Source of the DNA: PALSA-1006 sp041660815
GTDB lineage: Bacteria; Pseudomonadota; Gammaproteobacteria; Burkholderiales; Gallionellaceae
DNA: 64,000 bases
Reading direction: 5' to 3'
NCBI GenBank assembly: GCA_041660815.1
Contig: JBAZVN010000017.1
Span: 1-64,000 of the forward strand
The position numbers and the translations under genes were made by a program. Under the pieces are notes generated by a model, which worked only from the letters and a program-made list of their open reading frames with translations, was not told the origin of the DNA and ran no database searches. Positions 7,307-16,384 of the stretch are shown piece after piece. Each line of letters begins with the position of its first letter. Position 1 is the first letter of the stretch.

Positions 7307-7723
7307 TTATGTCCCCACCTGTCTAACAACAAATGTCGTCTCGATTGGTAATTTAGCTGACGCTAAACGGAATGCTTCGCGCGCCAATGTTTCATCAACC
7401 CCGTCCATTTCATACAACATCTTACCTGGACGAATCTCGGCTACGTAGTACTCCGGATTACCTTTACCGTTACCCATACGAACTTCAGCCGGTTTCTGAG
7501 AGATAGGCTTATCCGGGAAAATACGAATCCAGATACGTCCACCCCGCTTGATGTGACGAGTCATTGCACGACGAGCTGCTTCAATTTGACGAGCCGTAAG
7601 ACGGCCACGTCCGACTGCCTTTAATCCAAACTCACCAAAACTTACTTGATTTCCGCGTGTAGCAACGCCAGTATTTCGGCCTTTTTGCTCTTTACGGTAT
7701 TTTCTTCTAGCTGGCTGTAGCAT
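7307..7723 (-). CDS. rplP: 50S ribosomal protein L16
   Basis: L16 organises the A-site tRNA region of the 50S subunit. The 138 residues begin MLQPARRKYRKEQKGRNTG and include TRHIKRGGRIWIRIFPDKP, the family core with the Arg that is hydroxylated in some bacteria, and GKGNPEYYVAEIRPGK. Its first 17 bases overlap the end of rpsC, a larger overlap than elsewhere in the cluster. The start is fixed by the conserved MLQP N-terminus. Confidence 0.96.
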   Translation of the reverse strand: MLQPARRKYRKEQKGRNTGVATRGNQVSFGEFGLKAVGRGRLTARQIEAARRAMTRHIKRGGRIWIRIFPDKPISQKPAEVRMGNGKGNPEYYVAEIRPGKMLYEMDGVDETLAREAFRLASAKLPIETTFVVRQVGT

Positions 7724-8420
7724 GTTTTGCCCCCGACTTTCTGACTTTCTTTTCTGGTTCAGCGGTCACTGGTGCAGCAACTTCTTGCTGACCGCTATGC
7801 TCACCTTTGTATACCCAAACTTTAACGCCGATTAAACCATAGGTTGTCAAAGCTTCAGATGTTCCATAATCGATATCGGCACGCAGTGTATGCAATGGCA
7901 CACGGCCTTCGCGATACCATTCGGTACGTGCAATTTCGATTCCATTTAAACGGCCAGAACTCATAATCTTAATACCTTGAGCTCCCAAACGCATCGCGTT
8001 TTGCATGGCACGCTTCATGGCACGACGGAACATAATACGTTTTTCTAATTGCTGGGTAATTGAATCAGCAATCAGCTGCGCATCAATTTCCGGTTTACGA
8101 ACTTCCTCGATATTCAAACCGACATCTGGTAAACCCATGCGCTTTTTCAACTCATTACGCAAAGATTCGATGTCTTCACCTTTTTTCCCGATCACCACAC
8201 CAGGACGAGCTGTGTAAATGGTGATTTTGGCATTCTTGGCGGGTCGTTCGATAATGATTTTTGAAACACCTGCACCAGCCAACTTCTTTTTTAGATATTC
8301 ACGTACTTCAATATCCTTTAACAGCAACTCGGAGAAATGCTTGCTATTTGAATACCATTTAGAAGACCAGTTTTTTAGTACGCTCAATCGGAAACCGATT
8401 GGATGAATTTTCTGTCCCAT
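7707..8420 (-). CDS. rpsC: 30S ribosomal protein S3
   Basis: S3 lines the mRNA entry channel and takes part in mRNA unwinding with S4 and S5. The 237 residues (E. coli 233) contain a type II KH domain whose GXXG loop is in RPGVVIGKKGEDIESL, and the C-terminal signature GRVPLHTLRADIDYGTSEA. The last 25 residues are a Lys/Ala/Pro-rich tail (EPEKKVRKSGAKHATAS). It follows rplV by two bases and overlaps rplP by 17. Confidence 0.97.
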   Translation of the reverse strand: MGQKIHPIGFRLSVLKNWSSKWYSNSKHFSELLLKDIEVREYLKKKLAGAGVSKIIIERPAKNAKITIYTARPGVVIGKKGEDIESLRNELKKRMGLPDVGLNIEEVRKPEIDAQLIADSITQQLEKRIMFRRAMKRAMQNAMRLGAQGIKIMSSGRLNGIEIARTEWYREGRVPLHTLRADIDYGTSEALTTYGLIGVKVWVYKGEHSGQQEVAAPVTAEPEKKVRKSGAKHATAS

Positions 8421-8422
8421 GC

Positions 8423-8752
8423 TCAGCTCCCAACCGTAATCGTAATGTGACAGGTTTGCTTCTCAATACCGTTACCACGGCCTTTGGCGCGTGCAATCAT
8501 GCGCTTTAGTGAAGTAGCCTTATCAATGTATATTGTCGTGACTTTTAATTCATCAATATCGGCGCCATCATTGTGCTCAGCATTAGCGATAGCGGAATCT
8601 AGTGCCTTCTTGATAATCCCAGCACCTTTCTTCGGGCTGAACGCTAAAATTTGCAACGCTCTGTCAACCGGCAGGCCGCGAATCTGATCAGCGACCAGTC
8701 GTCCCTTTTGAGCCGACAGGCGAACACCTTTAATAACTGCAGTTGTGCTCAT
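8423..8752 (-). CDS. rplV: 50S ribosomal protein L22
   Basis: L22 has a long beta hairpin lining the peptide exit tunnel, where it forms the macrolide-sensitive constriction with L4. The 109 residues begin MSTTAVIKGVRLSAQKGRL and carry the loop ARAKGRGNGIEKQTCHI. Two ATG codons are adjacent; I choose the second because AGGAG is then five bases away instead of two. The first would add one Met. It is nine bases after rpsS and two before rpsC. Confidence 0.94.
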   Translation of the reverse strand: MSTTAVIKGVRLSAQKGRLVADQIRGLPVDRALQILAFSPKKGAGIIKKALDSAIANAEHNDGADIDELKVTTIYIDKATSLKRMIARAKGRGNGIEKQTCHITITVGS

Positions 8753-8761
8753 CATGTCTCC

Positions 8762-9043
8762 TTATTTCTTAGCGGCTGCTTTTTTATCAGCAGCGTGCCC
8801 CTTGAAGGTGCGGGTCAATGAAAATTCGCCGAGCTTATGTCCGACCATATTTTCAGAAATGTACACCGGAATATGCTGCTTCCCGTTATGCACTGCGATT
8901 GTCAGACCAACAAATTCGGGCAATACAGTGGAGCGACGCGACCATGTTTTTACCGGACGCTTATCGCTGGTAGCACGTACTGTCTCTACCTTCTTTACCA
9001 AATGCAAGTCAACGAATGGGCCTTTTTTTACTGAACGTGCCAT
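8762..9043 (-). CDS. rpsS: 30S ribosomal protein S19
   Basis: S19 binds the head of the 30S subunit with S13 and contacts the A-site tRNA and bridge B1a. The 93 residues (E. coli 92) begin MARSVKKGPFVDLHLVKKV and carry HNGKQHIPVYISENMVGHK and the LGEFSLTRTFKGH C-terminal signature. It lies 13 bases after rplB. An open frame on the opposite strand across this gene has no recognisable features and is not real. Confidence 0.97.
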   Translation of the reverse strand: MARSVKKGPFVDLHLVKKVETVRATSDKRPVKTWSRRSTVLPEFVGLTIAVHNGKQHIPVYISENMVGHKLGEFSLTRTFKGHAADKKAAAKK

Positions 9044-9056
9044 ATCTTCTTACCCC

Positions 9057-9884
9057 TTAAACCTGAAAGCGACGGCGAACAATCATGCCACTTGTACGCT
9101 TGTTGCGACGTGTACGGAATCCCTTGGCCGGCACACCCCATGGACTAACTGGGTTGCGACCTGCAGCTGTTTTTCCTTCACCACCACCGTGCGGGTGATC
9201 AACCGGGTTCATCACAACTCCGCGCACTGTAGGACGAATTCCGCGCCAACGATTTGCACCTGCCTTGCCGATAGAGCGCAGAGAGTGCTCGCCATTGCCT
9301 ACTTCGCCAATCGTTGCACGACAGTCCACATGAACTTTGCGAATCTCACCTGAGCGTAAACGCAACTGCGCATAAGCGCCTTCACGTGCCAGCAACTGCA
9401 CAGACGTACCGGCTGAACGAGCCAGCTGAGCCCCCTTACCTGGCAACATTTCGATGCAGTGAACAGTTGAGCCCACTGGAATATTACGCAGCGGTAGGGC
9501 ATTACCAGCCTTGATAGGAGCCTCAGAACCGCTTAGCAATTGCGCACCTGCAGATACACCCTTTGGTGCGATAATATAACGGCGCTCACCATCCGCGTAT
9601 AGCAATAAAGCCAAATGAGCTGTGCGATTTGGATCGTATTCCAAGTGCTCAACAGTTGCAGGAATGCCATCCTTGTCACGCTTGAAATCAACAATACGAT
9701 AATGCTTCTTATGGCCACCGCCCATATGACGAACTGTGATGTGGCCATTATGATTACGGCCTGCAGTTCTAGTTTTCTTTTCCAGTAATGCAGCTACGGG
9801 TTTTCCCTTATGCAAATCCGGAGTAACGACACGCACTACAGCGCGACGTCCTGGTGATGTAGGTTTAAGTTTAATCAGTGCCAT
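9057..9884 (-). CDS. rplB: 50S ribosomal protein L2
   Basis: L2 is one of the most conserved 50S proteins, sits near the peptidyl transferase centre and forms bridge B7b. The 275 residues (E. coli 273) include the N-terminal KLKPTSPGRRAVVRV, the central OB/SH3-like domains and the C-terminal signature MNPVDHPHGGGEGK, whose His is close to the catalytic centre. It lies five bases after rplW. Nothing in it is unusual. Confidence 0.98.
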   Translation of the reverse strand: MALIKLKPTSPGRRAVVRVVTPDLHKGKPVAALLEKKTRTAGRNHNGHITVRHMGGGHKKHYRIVDFKRDKDGIPATVEHLEYDPNRTAHLALLLYADGERRYIIAPKGVSAGAQLLSGSEAPIKAGNALPLRNIPVGSTVHCIEMLPGKGAQLARSAGTSVQLLAREGAYAQLRLRSGEIRKVHVDCRATIGEVGNGEHSLRSIGKAGANRWRGIRPTVRGVVMNPVDHPHGGGEGKTAAGRNPVSPWGVPAKGFRTRRNKRTSGMIVRRRFQV

Positions 9885-9889
9885 GATAT

Positions 9890-10207
9890 TTATCCTTGCT
9901 CACTTTCAGCAAAATTAATTTCTTGTCCCGGCGCCAGACTCACATAAGCCTTTTTCCAATCAGAGCGTCGACCCGTAAACTTGCCAAAGCGCTTTTGCTT
10001 TCCTTTGACTACGCTAATTTGCACGCTTTCAACATTTACTTTAAATAGCAGCTCAACTGCAGCCTTAACTTCTGGCTTGGTTGCATTTGTAGCCACACGG
10101 AAGATAATCTGCTGATTTTTTTCTGCCACAAAGGTCGCTTTTTCAGAAACCTGCGGCGCCATCAAGACGTTCATCAAACGCTCTTCACTAAATTTTAGCG
10201 TATTCAT
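9890..10207 (-). CDS. rplW: 50S ribosomal protein L23
   Basis: L23 lies at the peptide exit and is the docking site for trigger factor and SRP. The 105 residues begin MNTLKFSEERLMNVLMAPQ, an N-terminus typical of betaproteobacterial L23, and include VSEKATFVAEKNQQIIFRV and KRFGKFTGRRSDWKKAYV. The start overlaps the rplD stop by four bases (ATGA), so translation is probably coupled to rplD. Confidence 0.96.
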   Translation of the reverse strand: MNTLKFSEERLMNVLMAPQVSEKATFVAEKNQQIIFRVATNATKPEVKAAVELLFKVNVESVQISVVKGKQKRFGKFTGRRSDWKKAYVSLAPGQEINFAESEQG

Positions 10208-10830
10208 ACCAACACCTCTTCAATCTTGGCAACCGCACTACGCGTCATAACCACCTTATTGAAACGCACTAAACTTACCGGGTCAGCTTGATGCGCTTCC
10301 AACACCAGAACATTAGGCAAGTTGCGCGATGAAAGATATAAATTTTCATCAATACTGTCGGTAATAATCAATACACGCTCAGCAGCAAAACCCATAGCCT
10401 TAATTTTGTCCGCCAGCATTTTGGTTTTAGGCGCATCAACAGTGAGACTTTCTACAATCGTCAGACGACCTTCACGAACCAACTGAGACAAAATTGACGC
10501 CAATCCCGCACGATACATTTTGCGGTTGACTTTTTGAGTGTAATTTTCCTCGGAAGTATTCGGGAAAATTTTACCGCCACCACGCCACAGCGGACTGGAC
10601 GCCATACCAGCACGGGCACGACCCGTTCCTTTTTGAGCAAACGGCTTACGCGTTGATTTAGCTATCTCGCTTCTGCCTTTTTGTTTGCTGCTTGCGGAAC
10701 GAGCATTTGCCTGATATGCGGTTACAAGTTGATGCACCAAGGCTTCGTTATACTCGCGACCAAACAAATCATCAGATGCAGTCACACTTGCAGATGCCTG
10801 ACCACTTGAATTTATAACTTTGAGTTCCAT
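10204..10830 (-). CDS. rplD: 50S ribosomal protein L4
   Basis: L4 binds 23S rRNA early and lines the exit tunnel with an extended loop; in E. coli it also represses the S10 operon by attenuation and translational control. The 208 residues start MELKVINSSGQASASV and show the loop KPFAQKGTGRARAGMASSPL, where macrolide-resistance changes occur and which is intact here. The start overlaps the rplC stop by one base (TAATG), fixing it against a longer frame. Whether the S10 leader here responds to L4 is not known. Confidence 0.95.
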   Translation of the reverse strand: MELKVINSSGQASASVTASDDLFGREYNEALVHQLVTAYQANARSASSKQKGRSEIAKSTRKPFAQKGTGRARAGMASSPLWRGGGKIFPNTSEENYTQKVNRKMYRAGLASILSQLVREGRLTIVESLTVDAPKTKMLADKIKAMGFAAERVLIITDSIDENLYLSSRNLPNVLVLEAHQADPVSLVRFNKVVMTRSAVAKIEEVLV

Positions 10831-11471
10831 TATGCCCCCGCTTTCACTGCTGGGCGCACAATCACGTCGCCACCAGGGCATCCAGGAACTGCACCCTTAA
10901 CTAAAAGTAATTGACGCTCTGCATCAATTCTTACAATTTGTAGATTTTGCACGGTGCGCTGCACGTCACCCAAGTGACCTGTCATGCGCTTACCCGGAAA
11001 CACGCGGCCCGGATCCTGCGCCATACCGATAGAGCCCGGTACATTGTGTGATTTAGAGTTGCCATGTGTAGCACGACCGGATTTAAAGTGGTGGCGCTTG
11101 ATCGTACCCGCATAACCTTTACCAATTGTTATACCGGTTACGTCAACCTTTTGCCCCACCTGAAAAAGATCTACGCCAACTTTATCGGCAGCCTGCATAC
11201 CTGCAGCTTGCTCGGCAGTTACGGTAAATTCTTTAAGTTTGCTACCAGCTTCTACACCCGCCTTAGCAAAATGGCCGGCAGCCGCCTTAGTTACACGACT
11301 GGCACGACGCGTGCCAAATGCAACCTGAACTGCACTATATCCATCGGTAGAAGCGGATTTGATTTGAGTAACACGATTATTGGACACGTCAAGCACAGTC
11401 ACAGGCAACGATGTTCCGTCATCTGTAAATATGCGAGTCATGCCAATCTTGCGACCGACAAGTCCTAACAT
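10830..11471 (-). CDS. rplC: 50S ribosomal protein L3
   Basis: L3 is an assembly-initiating protein whose loop reaches the peptidyl transferase centre. The 213 residues begin MLGLVGRKIGMTRIFTDDG and include the central VTGITIGKGYAGTIKRHHF and GSIGMAQDPGRVFPGKRM, where the Gln is the usual target of the methyltransferase PrmB. It is 66 bases after rpsJ; that gap holds only a weak hairpin and no clear promoter. It overlaps rplD by one base. Confidence 0.97.
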   Translation of the reverse strand: MLGLVGRKIGMTRIFTDDGTSLPVTVLDVSNNRVTQIKSASTDGYSAVQVAFGTRRASRVTKAAAGHFAKAGVEAGSKLKEFTVTAEQAAGMQAADKVGVDLFQVGQKVDVTGITIGKGYAGTIKRHHFKSGRATHGNSKSHNVPGSIGMAQDPGRVFPGKRMTGHLGDVQRTVQNLQIVRIDAERQLLLVKGAVPGCPGGDVIVRPAVKAGA

Positions 11472-11537
11472 TTTAACTTCCTTTATTAAGGGGCCAACTT
11501 CAATTGGTTAGCCGATTCAACTGCTAAAAACTACTAA

Positions 11538-11849
11538 TTATTGCAACTTAATTTCCACATCAACACCTGCTGGCAAATCCAGCTTCATCAATGCATCAAC
11601 TGTTTTATCTGTAGGATCAATAATATCCATCAGGCGTAAATGGGTGCGAATCTCAAACTGATCACGAGAAGTTTTATTCACATGCGGTGAACGCAGTATA
11701 TCGAAACGCTCGATTTTGGTAGGCAATGGAACCGGACCTTTAACCACAGCGCCAGTGCGCTTTGCAGTATCCACAATTTGCAGTGCAGATTGGTCGATCA
11801 ATCGGTAGTCAAATGCTTTTAGGCGAATGCGAATTTTTTGGCTTTGCAT
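11538..11849 (-). CDS. rpsJ: 30S ribosomal protein S10 (NusE)
   Basis: S10 is a head protein of the 30S subunit and, as NusE, joins NusB and NusG in antitermination and in linking RNA polymerase to the lead ribosome. The start chosen gives MQSQKIRIRLKAFDYRL, 103 residues, the E. coli length; six more codons upstream are open but not S10-like. The conserved PTKIERFDILRSPHVNKTSR region is present. It is the first gene of the S10 operon, with its own promoter at 11927-11955. nusG lies in the same window. Confidence 0.96.
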   Translation of the reverse strand: MQSQKIRIRLKAFDYRLIDQSALQIVDTAKRTGAVVKGPVPLPTKIERFDILRSPHVNKTSRDQFEIRTHLRLMDIIDPTDKTVDALMKLDLPAGVDVEIKLQ

Positions 11850-11897
11850 AATCTTCTCTTGCTTCATGCGGATAATCCGCGGTTTAAAGAACGAAAA

Positions 11898-11917
11898 CGC
11901 GTGACTTAGGTCACGCG
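11898..11917 (-). promoter_or_regulatory. 5'-terminal hairpin of the S10 operon leader
   Basis: A perfect 8-bp stem, CGCGTGAC pairing with GTCACGCG around a four-base loop, starts about three bases after the expected transcription start of the S10 promoter. No T run follows, so it is not a terminator. A stem at the very 5' end could protect the mRNA or take part in leader control. The rest of the leader (11850-11897) shows nothing further that I recognise. Confidence 0.55.
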
Positions 11918-11926
11918 AGGGCGCGC

Positions 11927-11955
11927 ATTGTAATCTTTGTTAATCTTCTTTGCAA
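11927..11955 (-). promoter_or_regulatory. Putative S10 operon promoter
   Basis: On the minus strand TTGCAA (11950-11955) is followed after exactly 17 bases by TACAAT (11927-11932), then GCGCGC. It lies 78 bases upstream of rpsJ, between tuf and rpsJ, where an S10 promoter is expected. The GC-rich stretch after the -10 resembles discriminators of stringently controlled promoters. Confidence 0.75.
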
Positions 11956-12015
11956 ACTTAAAACAGTGAAATGTGAATTATCAGCATACCCACATTTCAC
12001 TTTCAATTTAATTTT

Positions 12016-13206
12016 TTACTCTACGATCTTGGCAACCACACCGGCACCGACAGTACGACCACCTTCGCGAATCGCAAAGCGCAAACCTTCTTCCATCGCG
12101 ATTGGAGCGATCAGATTGACCGTTACCGACACGTTGTCGCCCGGCATCACCATTTCGGTACCGGCTGGCAATTCAACTGCGCCGGTGACGTCGGTCGTGC
12201 GGAAGTAGAACTGTGGACGGTAACCCTGAAAGAATGGCGTATGACGACCACCCTCATCTTTACCCAGCACGTAGATTTCCGCAGTGAATTTTGTGTGAGG
12301 CGTGATCGTGCCTGGCTTTGCCAACACTTGACCACGCTCAACTTCTTCACGCTTGGTTCCGCGCAACAGTACACCCACGTTGTCGCCCGCCTGACCTTGA
12401 TCCAGCAGCTTGCGGAACATTTCCACGCCGGTGCAGGTTGTCTTGAGAGTTGGCTTGAGACCAACAATTTCAATTTCTTCACCAACCTTCACTACGCCGC
12501 GCTCGATACGACCGGTTACAACTGTTCCGCGACCGGAAATAGAGAATACGTCTTCTACGGGCATCAGGAAGGTTCCATCTAGTGCGCGCTCTGGCTGAGG
12601 AATATAAGAGTCAAGTGCTTCAGCCAAACGGAAGATTGCTGCTTCGCCCAAGTCGCCTGTATCGCCCTCTACGGCTTTCAATGCAGATCCTTTGATGATT
12701 GGGATGTCATCGCCGGGGAAGTCGTACTTGCTGAGCAATTCACGAATTTCCATTTCAACGAGTTCGAGCAACTCTTCATCGTCAACCATGTCGCATTTGT
12801 TCATGAATACGATGATGTACGGTACACCCACTTGACGCGCCAGCAGGATGTGTTCACGGGTCTGAGGCATCGGGCCGTCGGCTGCAGATACAACCAGAAT
12901 GGCGCCGTCCATTTGCGCTGCGCCGGTAATCATGTTCTTAACGTAGTCGGCGTGCCCCGGGCAGTCAACGTGCGCATAGTGACGGTTGGCTGTCTCGTAT
13001 TCAACGTGAGCGGTATTAATTGTAATTCCGCGCGCTTTTTCTTCCGGCGCCGCGTCAATTTGATCGTAAGCCTTCGCTTCGCCGCCAAACTTCTTCGACA
13101 ATACGGTGGTGATCGCCGCGGTTAAAGTGGTCTTACCATGGTCTACGTGACCAATCGTGCCTACGTTAACGTGCGGTTTGGTGCGTTCAAATTTGCTCTT
13201 TGCCAT
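12016..13206 (-). CDS. tuf: Elongation factor Tu, copy 1 (str operon)
   Basis: EF-Tu is the GTPase that carries aminoacyl-tRNA to the ribosomal A site. The 396 residues include the G1 motif GHVDHGKT, G3 DCPGHADY, G4 NKCD and G5 GSALK, followed by the two beta-barrel domains ending GAGVVAKIVE. It is 52 bases after fusA, the classical tufA position. The protein is identical to the second copy at 28460-29650, and the coding DNA differs at only two positions that I found (12049 and 12076), both silent and near the 3' end. This points to gene conversion between the copies. Confidence 0.98.
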   Translation of the reverse strand: MAKSKFERTKPHVNVGTIGHVDHGKTTLTAAITTVLSKKFGGEAKAYDQIDAAPEEKARGITINTAHVEYETANRHYAHVDCPGHADYVKNMITGAAQMDGAILVVSAADGPMPQTREHILLARQVGVPYIIVFMNKCDMVDDEELLELVEMEIRELLSKYDFPGDDIPIIKGSALKAVEGDTGDLGEAAIFRLAEALDSYIPQPERALDGTFLMPVEDVFSISGRGTVVTGRIERGVVKVGEEIEIVGLKPTLKTTCTGVEMFRKLLDQGQAGDNVGVLLRGTKREEVERGQVLAKPGTITPHTKFTAEIYVLGKDEGGRHTPFFQGYRPQFYFRTTDVTGAVELPAGTEMVMPGDNVSVTVNLIAPIAMEEGLRFAIREGGRTVGAGVVAKIVE

Positions 13207-13258
13207 TTTCTGCTCTCCAGTATCTTTAATATTTCGTCAATTACTTCTTAATTCAGAT

Positions 13259-15352
13259 TTATTTTTTATTCATAATGGCTTCAGCAACATTTCTCGGTGC
13301 TTCAGAGTAATGTTTAAATTCCATCGTGTAAGTAGCGCGACCTTGAGTTGCCGAACGTAATGAAGTCGAGTAGCCAAACATCTCAGCCAAAGGTACTTCA
13401 GCCTTGATCGCTTTACCGCCGCCCATCATGTCATCCATACCTTGAACCATACCGCGACGTGAAGACAAGTCTCCCATTACCGTACCTGCGTAGTCCTCAG
13501 GCGTCTCAACCTCAACCGCCATCATCGGCTCAAGCAGAACAGGGTTTGCCTTACGCATACCATCTTTAAATCCGATTGAAGCCGCCATCTTAAAGGCGTT
13601 TTCGTTTGAGTCCACTTCGTGGTATGAACCGTCAAACAGCGTTACCTTGACGTCAACCACCGGGAAGCCGGCCAACACACCGTTCGGCAATGTTTCACGC
13701 AGACCCTTTTCAACCGCTGGAATAAATTCGCGAGGAACGGCACCGCCCTTAATCGCATCGATAAACTCAAAGCCCTTACCGGTTTCATTTGGCTCCATGC
13801 GCAACATCACGCGACCAAACTGCCCCTTACCACCGGACTGCTTAACGAACTTGCCTTCAACCTCAACCATCTTGCGAATCGCTTCGCGATACGCCACCTG
13901 CGGCGCACCCACGTTGGCTTCCACACCGAATTCGCGCTTCATACGGTCAACCAGAATTTCCAGATGCAATTCACCCATACCGGACATAATTGTCTGACCG
14001 GACTCTTCATCGGTACGCACGCGGAAGGATGGATCTTCAGCCGCTAAACGGCCCAGCGCAATACCCATTTTTTCCTGATCAGCCTTGGTCTTCGGCTCTA
14101 CGGCAACGTGAATCACCGGCTCAGGGAAGATCATACGTTCAAGGATAATAGGATTATTCACGTCACACAGCGATTCACCCGTAGTCACATCTTTTAAACC
14201 TATACAGGCCGCAATATCACCCGCGAGAATTTCATCAACTTCTTGACGCTCGTTCGCGTGCATCTGCACGATACGACCAATACGCTCTTTCTTGCCGCGA
14301 ATCGGGTTGTAAATCGTATCACCTTTCTTTAACACGCCCGAATAAACGCGCACGAAAGTCAACTGCCCCACAAACGGGTCTGTCATTAACTTGAACGCCA
14401 GCGCGGAAAACTTCTCGCTGTCGTCAGCCTTGCGGGTGATCGCGACACCTTCTTCAGTCTCACCGGTGACATCCGGAATATCAACAGGCGACGGCAGGAA
14501 CATGATTACCGCATCCAGCATACGCTGCACGCCCTTATTCTTAAACGCCGAACCGCATAGCATTGGCTGAATTTCACAAGCGATAGTACGGGTACGAATA
14601 CCCAGAATGATTTGCTCTTCAGTGAGCTCGCCATTTTCAAGGTATTGAGTCATCAAATCCTCGGATGCCTCGGCAGCCGTCTCAACCATCTTGCCGCGCC
14701 ACTCGTTGGCACTTTCAAGCAAGTCAGCCGGAATTTCTTTGTACTCAAACTTCATACCCTGAGAAGCTTCATCCCAGATGATCGCCTTCATCTTAATCAA
14801 GTCAACAACGCCGACGAAGCTTTCTTCTGCGCCGATAGGAATGACCAAAGGAATTGGACGGGCGCGCAAGCGCGTCTCCATCTGAGTAACAACCTTGAAG
14901 AAGTTGGCACCAGTACGGTCCATCTTATTAACGAATGCTAGGCGGGGCACCTTGTATTTATTAGCCTGACGCCATACGGTTTCAGACTGAGGCTGAACAC
15001 CACCCACGGCGCAATACACCATGCACGCACCGTCCAGCACTCGCATAGAACGCTCAACCTCAATCGTAAAGTCAACGTGACCCGGAGTGTCGATAATGTT
15101 GAAACGATGCTCTGGATAGGAATTGTCCATCCCCTTCCAGAAGCACGTTGTCGCAGCCGAGGTAATAGTAATACCGCGTTCCTGCTCCTGCTCCATCCAG
15201 TCCATCGTAGCCGCACCATCGTGCACCTCACCGATTTTGTGACTAACACCTGTATAAAACAAAATGCGCTCAGTTGTTGTAGTTTTACCTGCATCAATGT
15301 GTGCACTGATGCCGATATTGCGATAGCGTTGAATTGGAGTTTTGCGTGCCAC
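13259..15352 (-). CDS. fusA: Elongation factor G
   Basis: EF-G is the GTPase that drives translocation of tRNAs and mRNA and, with RRF, splits the ribosome. The 697 residues are the normal length. The G domain shows AHIDAGKTTTTERI (G1), DTPGHVDF (G3) and NKMDRTG (G4), and domains II to V follow, with the domain IV region around GGKGQFGRVMLRMEP. It lies 32 bases after rpsG and 52 before tuf, the usual str order. Confidence 0.98.
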   Translation of the reverse strand: MARKTPIQRYRNIGISAHIDAGKTTTTERILFYTGVSHKIGEVHDGAATMDWMEQEQERGITITSAATTCFWKGMDNSYPEHRFNIIDTPGHVDFTIEVERSMRVLDGACMVYCAVGGVQPQSETVWRQANKYKVPRLAFVNKMDRTGANFFKVVTQMETRLRARPIPLVIPIGAEESFVGVVDLIKMKAIIWDEASQGMKFEYKEIPADLLESANEWRGKMVETAAEASEDLMTQYLENGELTEEQIILGIRTRTIACEIQPMLCGSAFKNKGVQRMLDAVIMFLPSPVDIPDVTGETEEGVAITRKADDSEKFSALAFKLMTDPFVGQLTFVRVYSGVLKKGDTIYNPIRGKKERIGRIVQMHANERQEVDEILAGDIAACIGLKDVTTGESLCDVNNPIILERMIFPEPVIHVAVEPKTKADQEKMGIALGRLAAEDPSFRVRTDEESGQTIMSGMGELHLEILVDRMKREFGVEANVGAPQVAYREAIRKMVEVEGKFVKQSGGKGQFGRVMLRMEPNETGKGFEFIDAIKGGAVPREFIPAVEKGLRETLPNGVLAGFPVVDVKVTLFDGSYHEVDSNENAFKMAASIGFKDGMRKANPVLLEPMMAVEVETPEDYAGTVMGDLSSRRGMVQGMDDMMGGGKAIKAEVPLAEMFGYSTSLRSATQGRATYTMEFKHYSEAPRNVAEAIMNKK

Positions 15353-15384
15353 GGTATATACCTAACTTTGTCTAAAAATACTTA

Positions 15385-15855
15385 TTAGAAACGGAAATGC
15401 GAGAATGCCTTATTTGCTTCAGCCATGCGATGCACTTCTTCACGCTTTTTAACTGCACCGCCGCGACCTTCAGAAGCATCAATCAATTCACCCGCCAAAC
15501 GCAAGCCCATTGATTTCTCGCCACGCTTACGCGCAAAGTCTTTAATCCAGCGCATCGCCAAAGCCATGCGGCGCGACGGACGAACCTCAACCGGAACCTG
15601 GTAGTTCGCTCCGCCAACGCGACGACTCTTAACCTCAACTTGAGGCTTGGCATTATTTAGCGCAAGATTAAACACCTCGATTGGATCTTTACCACTCTTC
15701 TTGGCAACCTGCTCCATTGCACCGTAAAGAATGCGCTCAGCAACGGACTTCTTACCGGCAGTCATCAACACATTAACGAACTTGGATAAATCCTGATTTC
15801 CGAACTTTGGGTCCGGCAGAACTTCGCGCTTGGGTACTTCTCTACGTCTTGGCAT
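15385..15855 (-). CDS. rpsG: 30S ribosomal protein S7
   Basis: S7 nucleates folding of the 3' domain of 16S rRNA and lies at the E site; in E. coli it also represses the str operon. The 156 residues begin MPRRREVPKREVLPDPKFG and contain the helical core with GGANYQVPVEVRPSRRMAL. It is 53 bases after rpsL and 32 before fusA. The rpsL-rpsG gap is shorter than the E. coli S7 operator region, so conservation of the control is uncertain. Confidence 0.97.
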   Translation of the reverse strand: MPRRREVPKREVLPDPKFGNQDLSKFVNVLMTAGKKSVAERILYGAMEQVAKKSGKDPIEVFNLALNNAKPQVEVKSRRVGGANYQVPVEVRPSRRMALAMRWIKDFARKRGEKSMGLRLAGELIDASEGRGGAVKKREEVHRMAEANKAFSHFRF

Positions 15856-15908
15856 ATCTAAACCTCGAATTTATAAACTAACTTAAGAAACAGTGACGCG
15901 ATTCGCCA

Positions 15909-16286
15909 TTAAGCCTTTTTAGGACGCTTCGCACCATACTTGGAACGAGACTGCTTACGATCTTTAACACCCGCCGTATCCAGACTACCGCGCACCATGT
16001 GGTAACGCACACCCGGCAAGTCTTTAACACGACCACCGCGCAACAACACCACACTGTGCTCCTGCAGGTTATGGCCTTCACCGCCAATGTAAGAAATGAC
16101 TTCAAAGCCATTCGTCAAACGCACTTTAGCTACTTTTCGCAGCGCAGAGTTTGGCTTTTTTGGAGTCGTTGTATAAACACGGGTACAAACTCCGCGCTTT
16201 TGCGGGCTACCCGCAAGCGCAGGCACTTTGCTTTTTGTAATTTCAGCAGACCGTGGCTTGCGCACTAACTGGTTAATCGTTGGCAT
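15909..16286 (-). CDS. rpsL: 30S ribosomal protein S12
   Basis: S12 lies at the decoding centre and governs accuracy. The 125 residues begin MPTINQLVRKPR. The streptomycin-critical segments TTTPKKPNSALRK and GGRVKDLPGVRYH are wild type, so no ribosomal streptomycin resistance is predicted. The Asp in the second segment is the usual methylthiolation site of RimO. It is the first gene of the str group, with a strong promoter at 16385-16413 and an approximately 95-base leader. Confidence 0.97.
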   Translation of the reverse strand: MPTINQLVRKPRSAEITKSKVPALAGSPQKRGVCTRVYTTTPKKPNSALRKVAKVRLTNGFEVISYIGGEGHNLQEHSVVLLRGGRVKDLPGVRYHMVRGSLDTAGVKDRKQSRSKYGAKRPKKA

Positions 16287-16384
16287 TTTATGGTTCCTAA
16301 AAACTCTATTTAATCAATGTATTGCAATTATTGCGGCGCGGCTAAAAAATTTTCGCCTTACCACGACGGCTAAAAAGACCGCGC

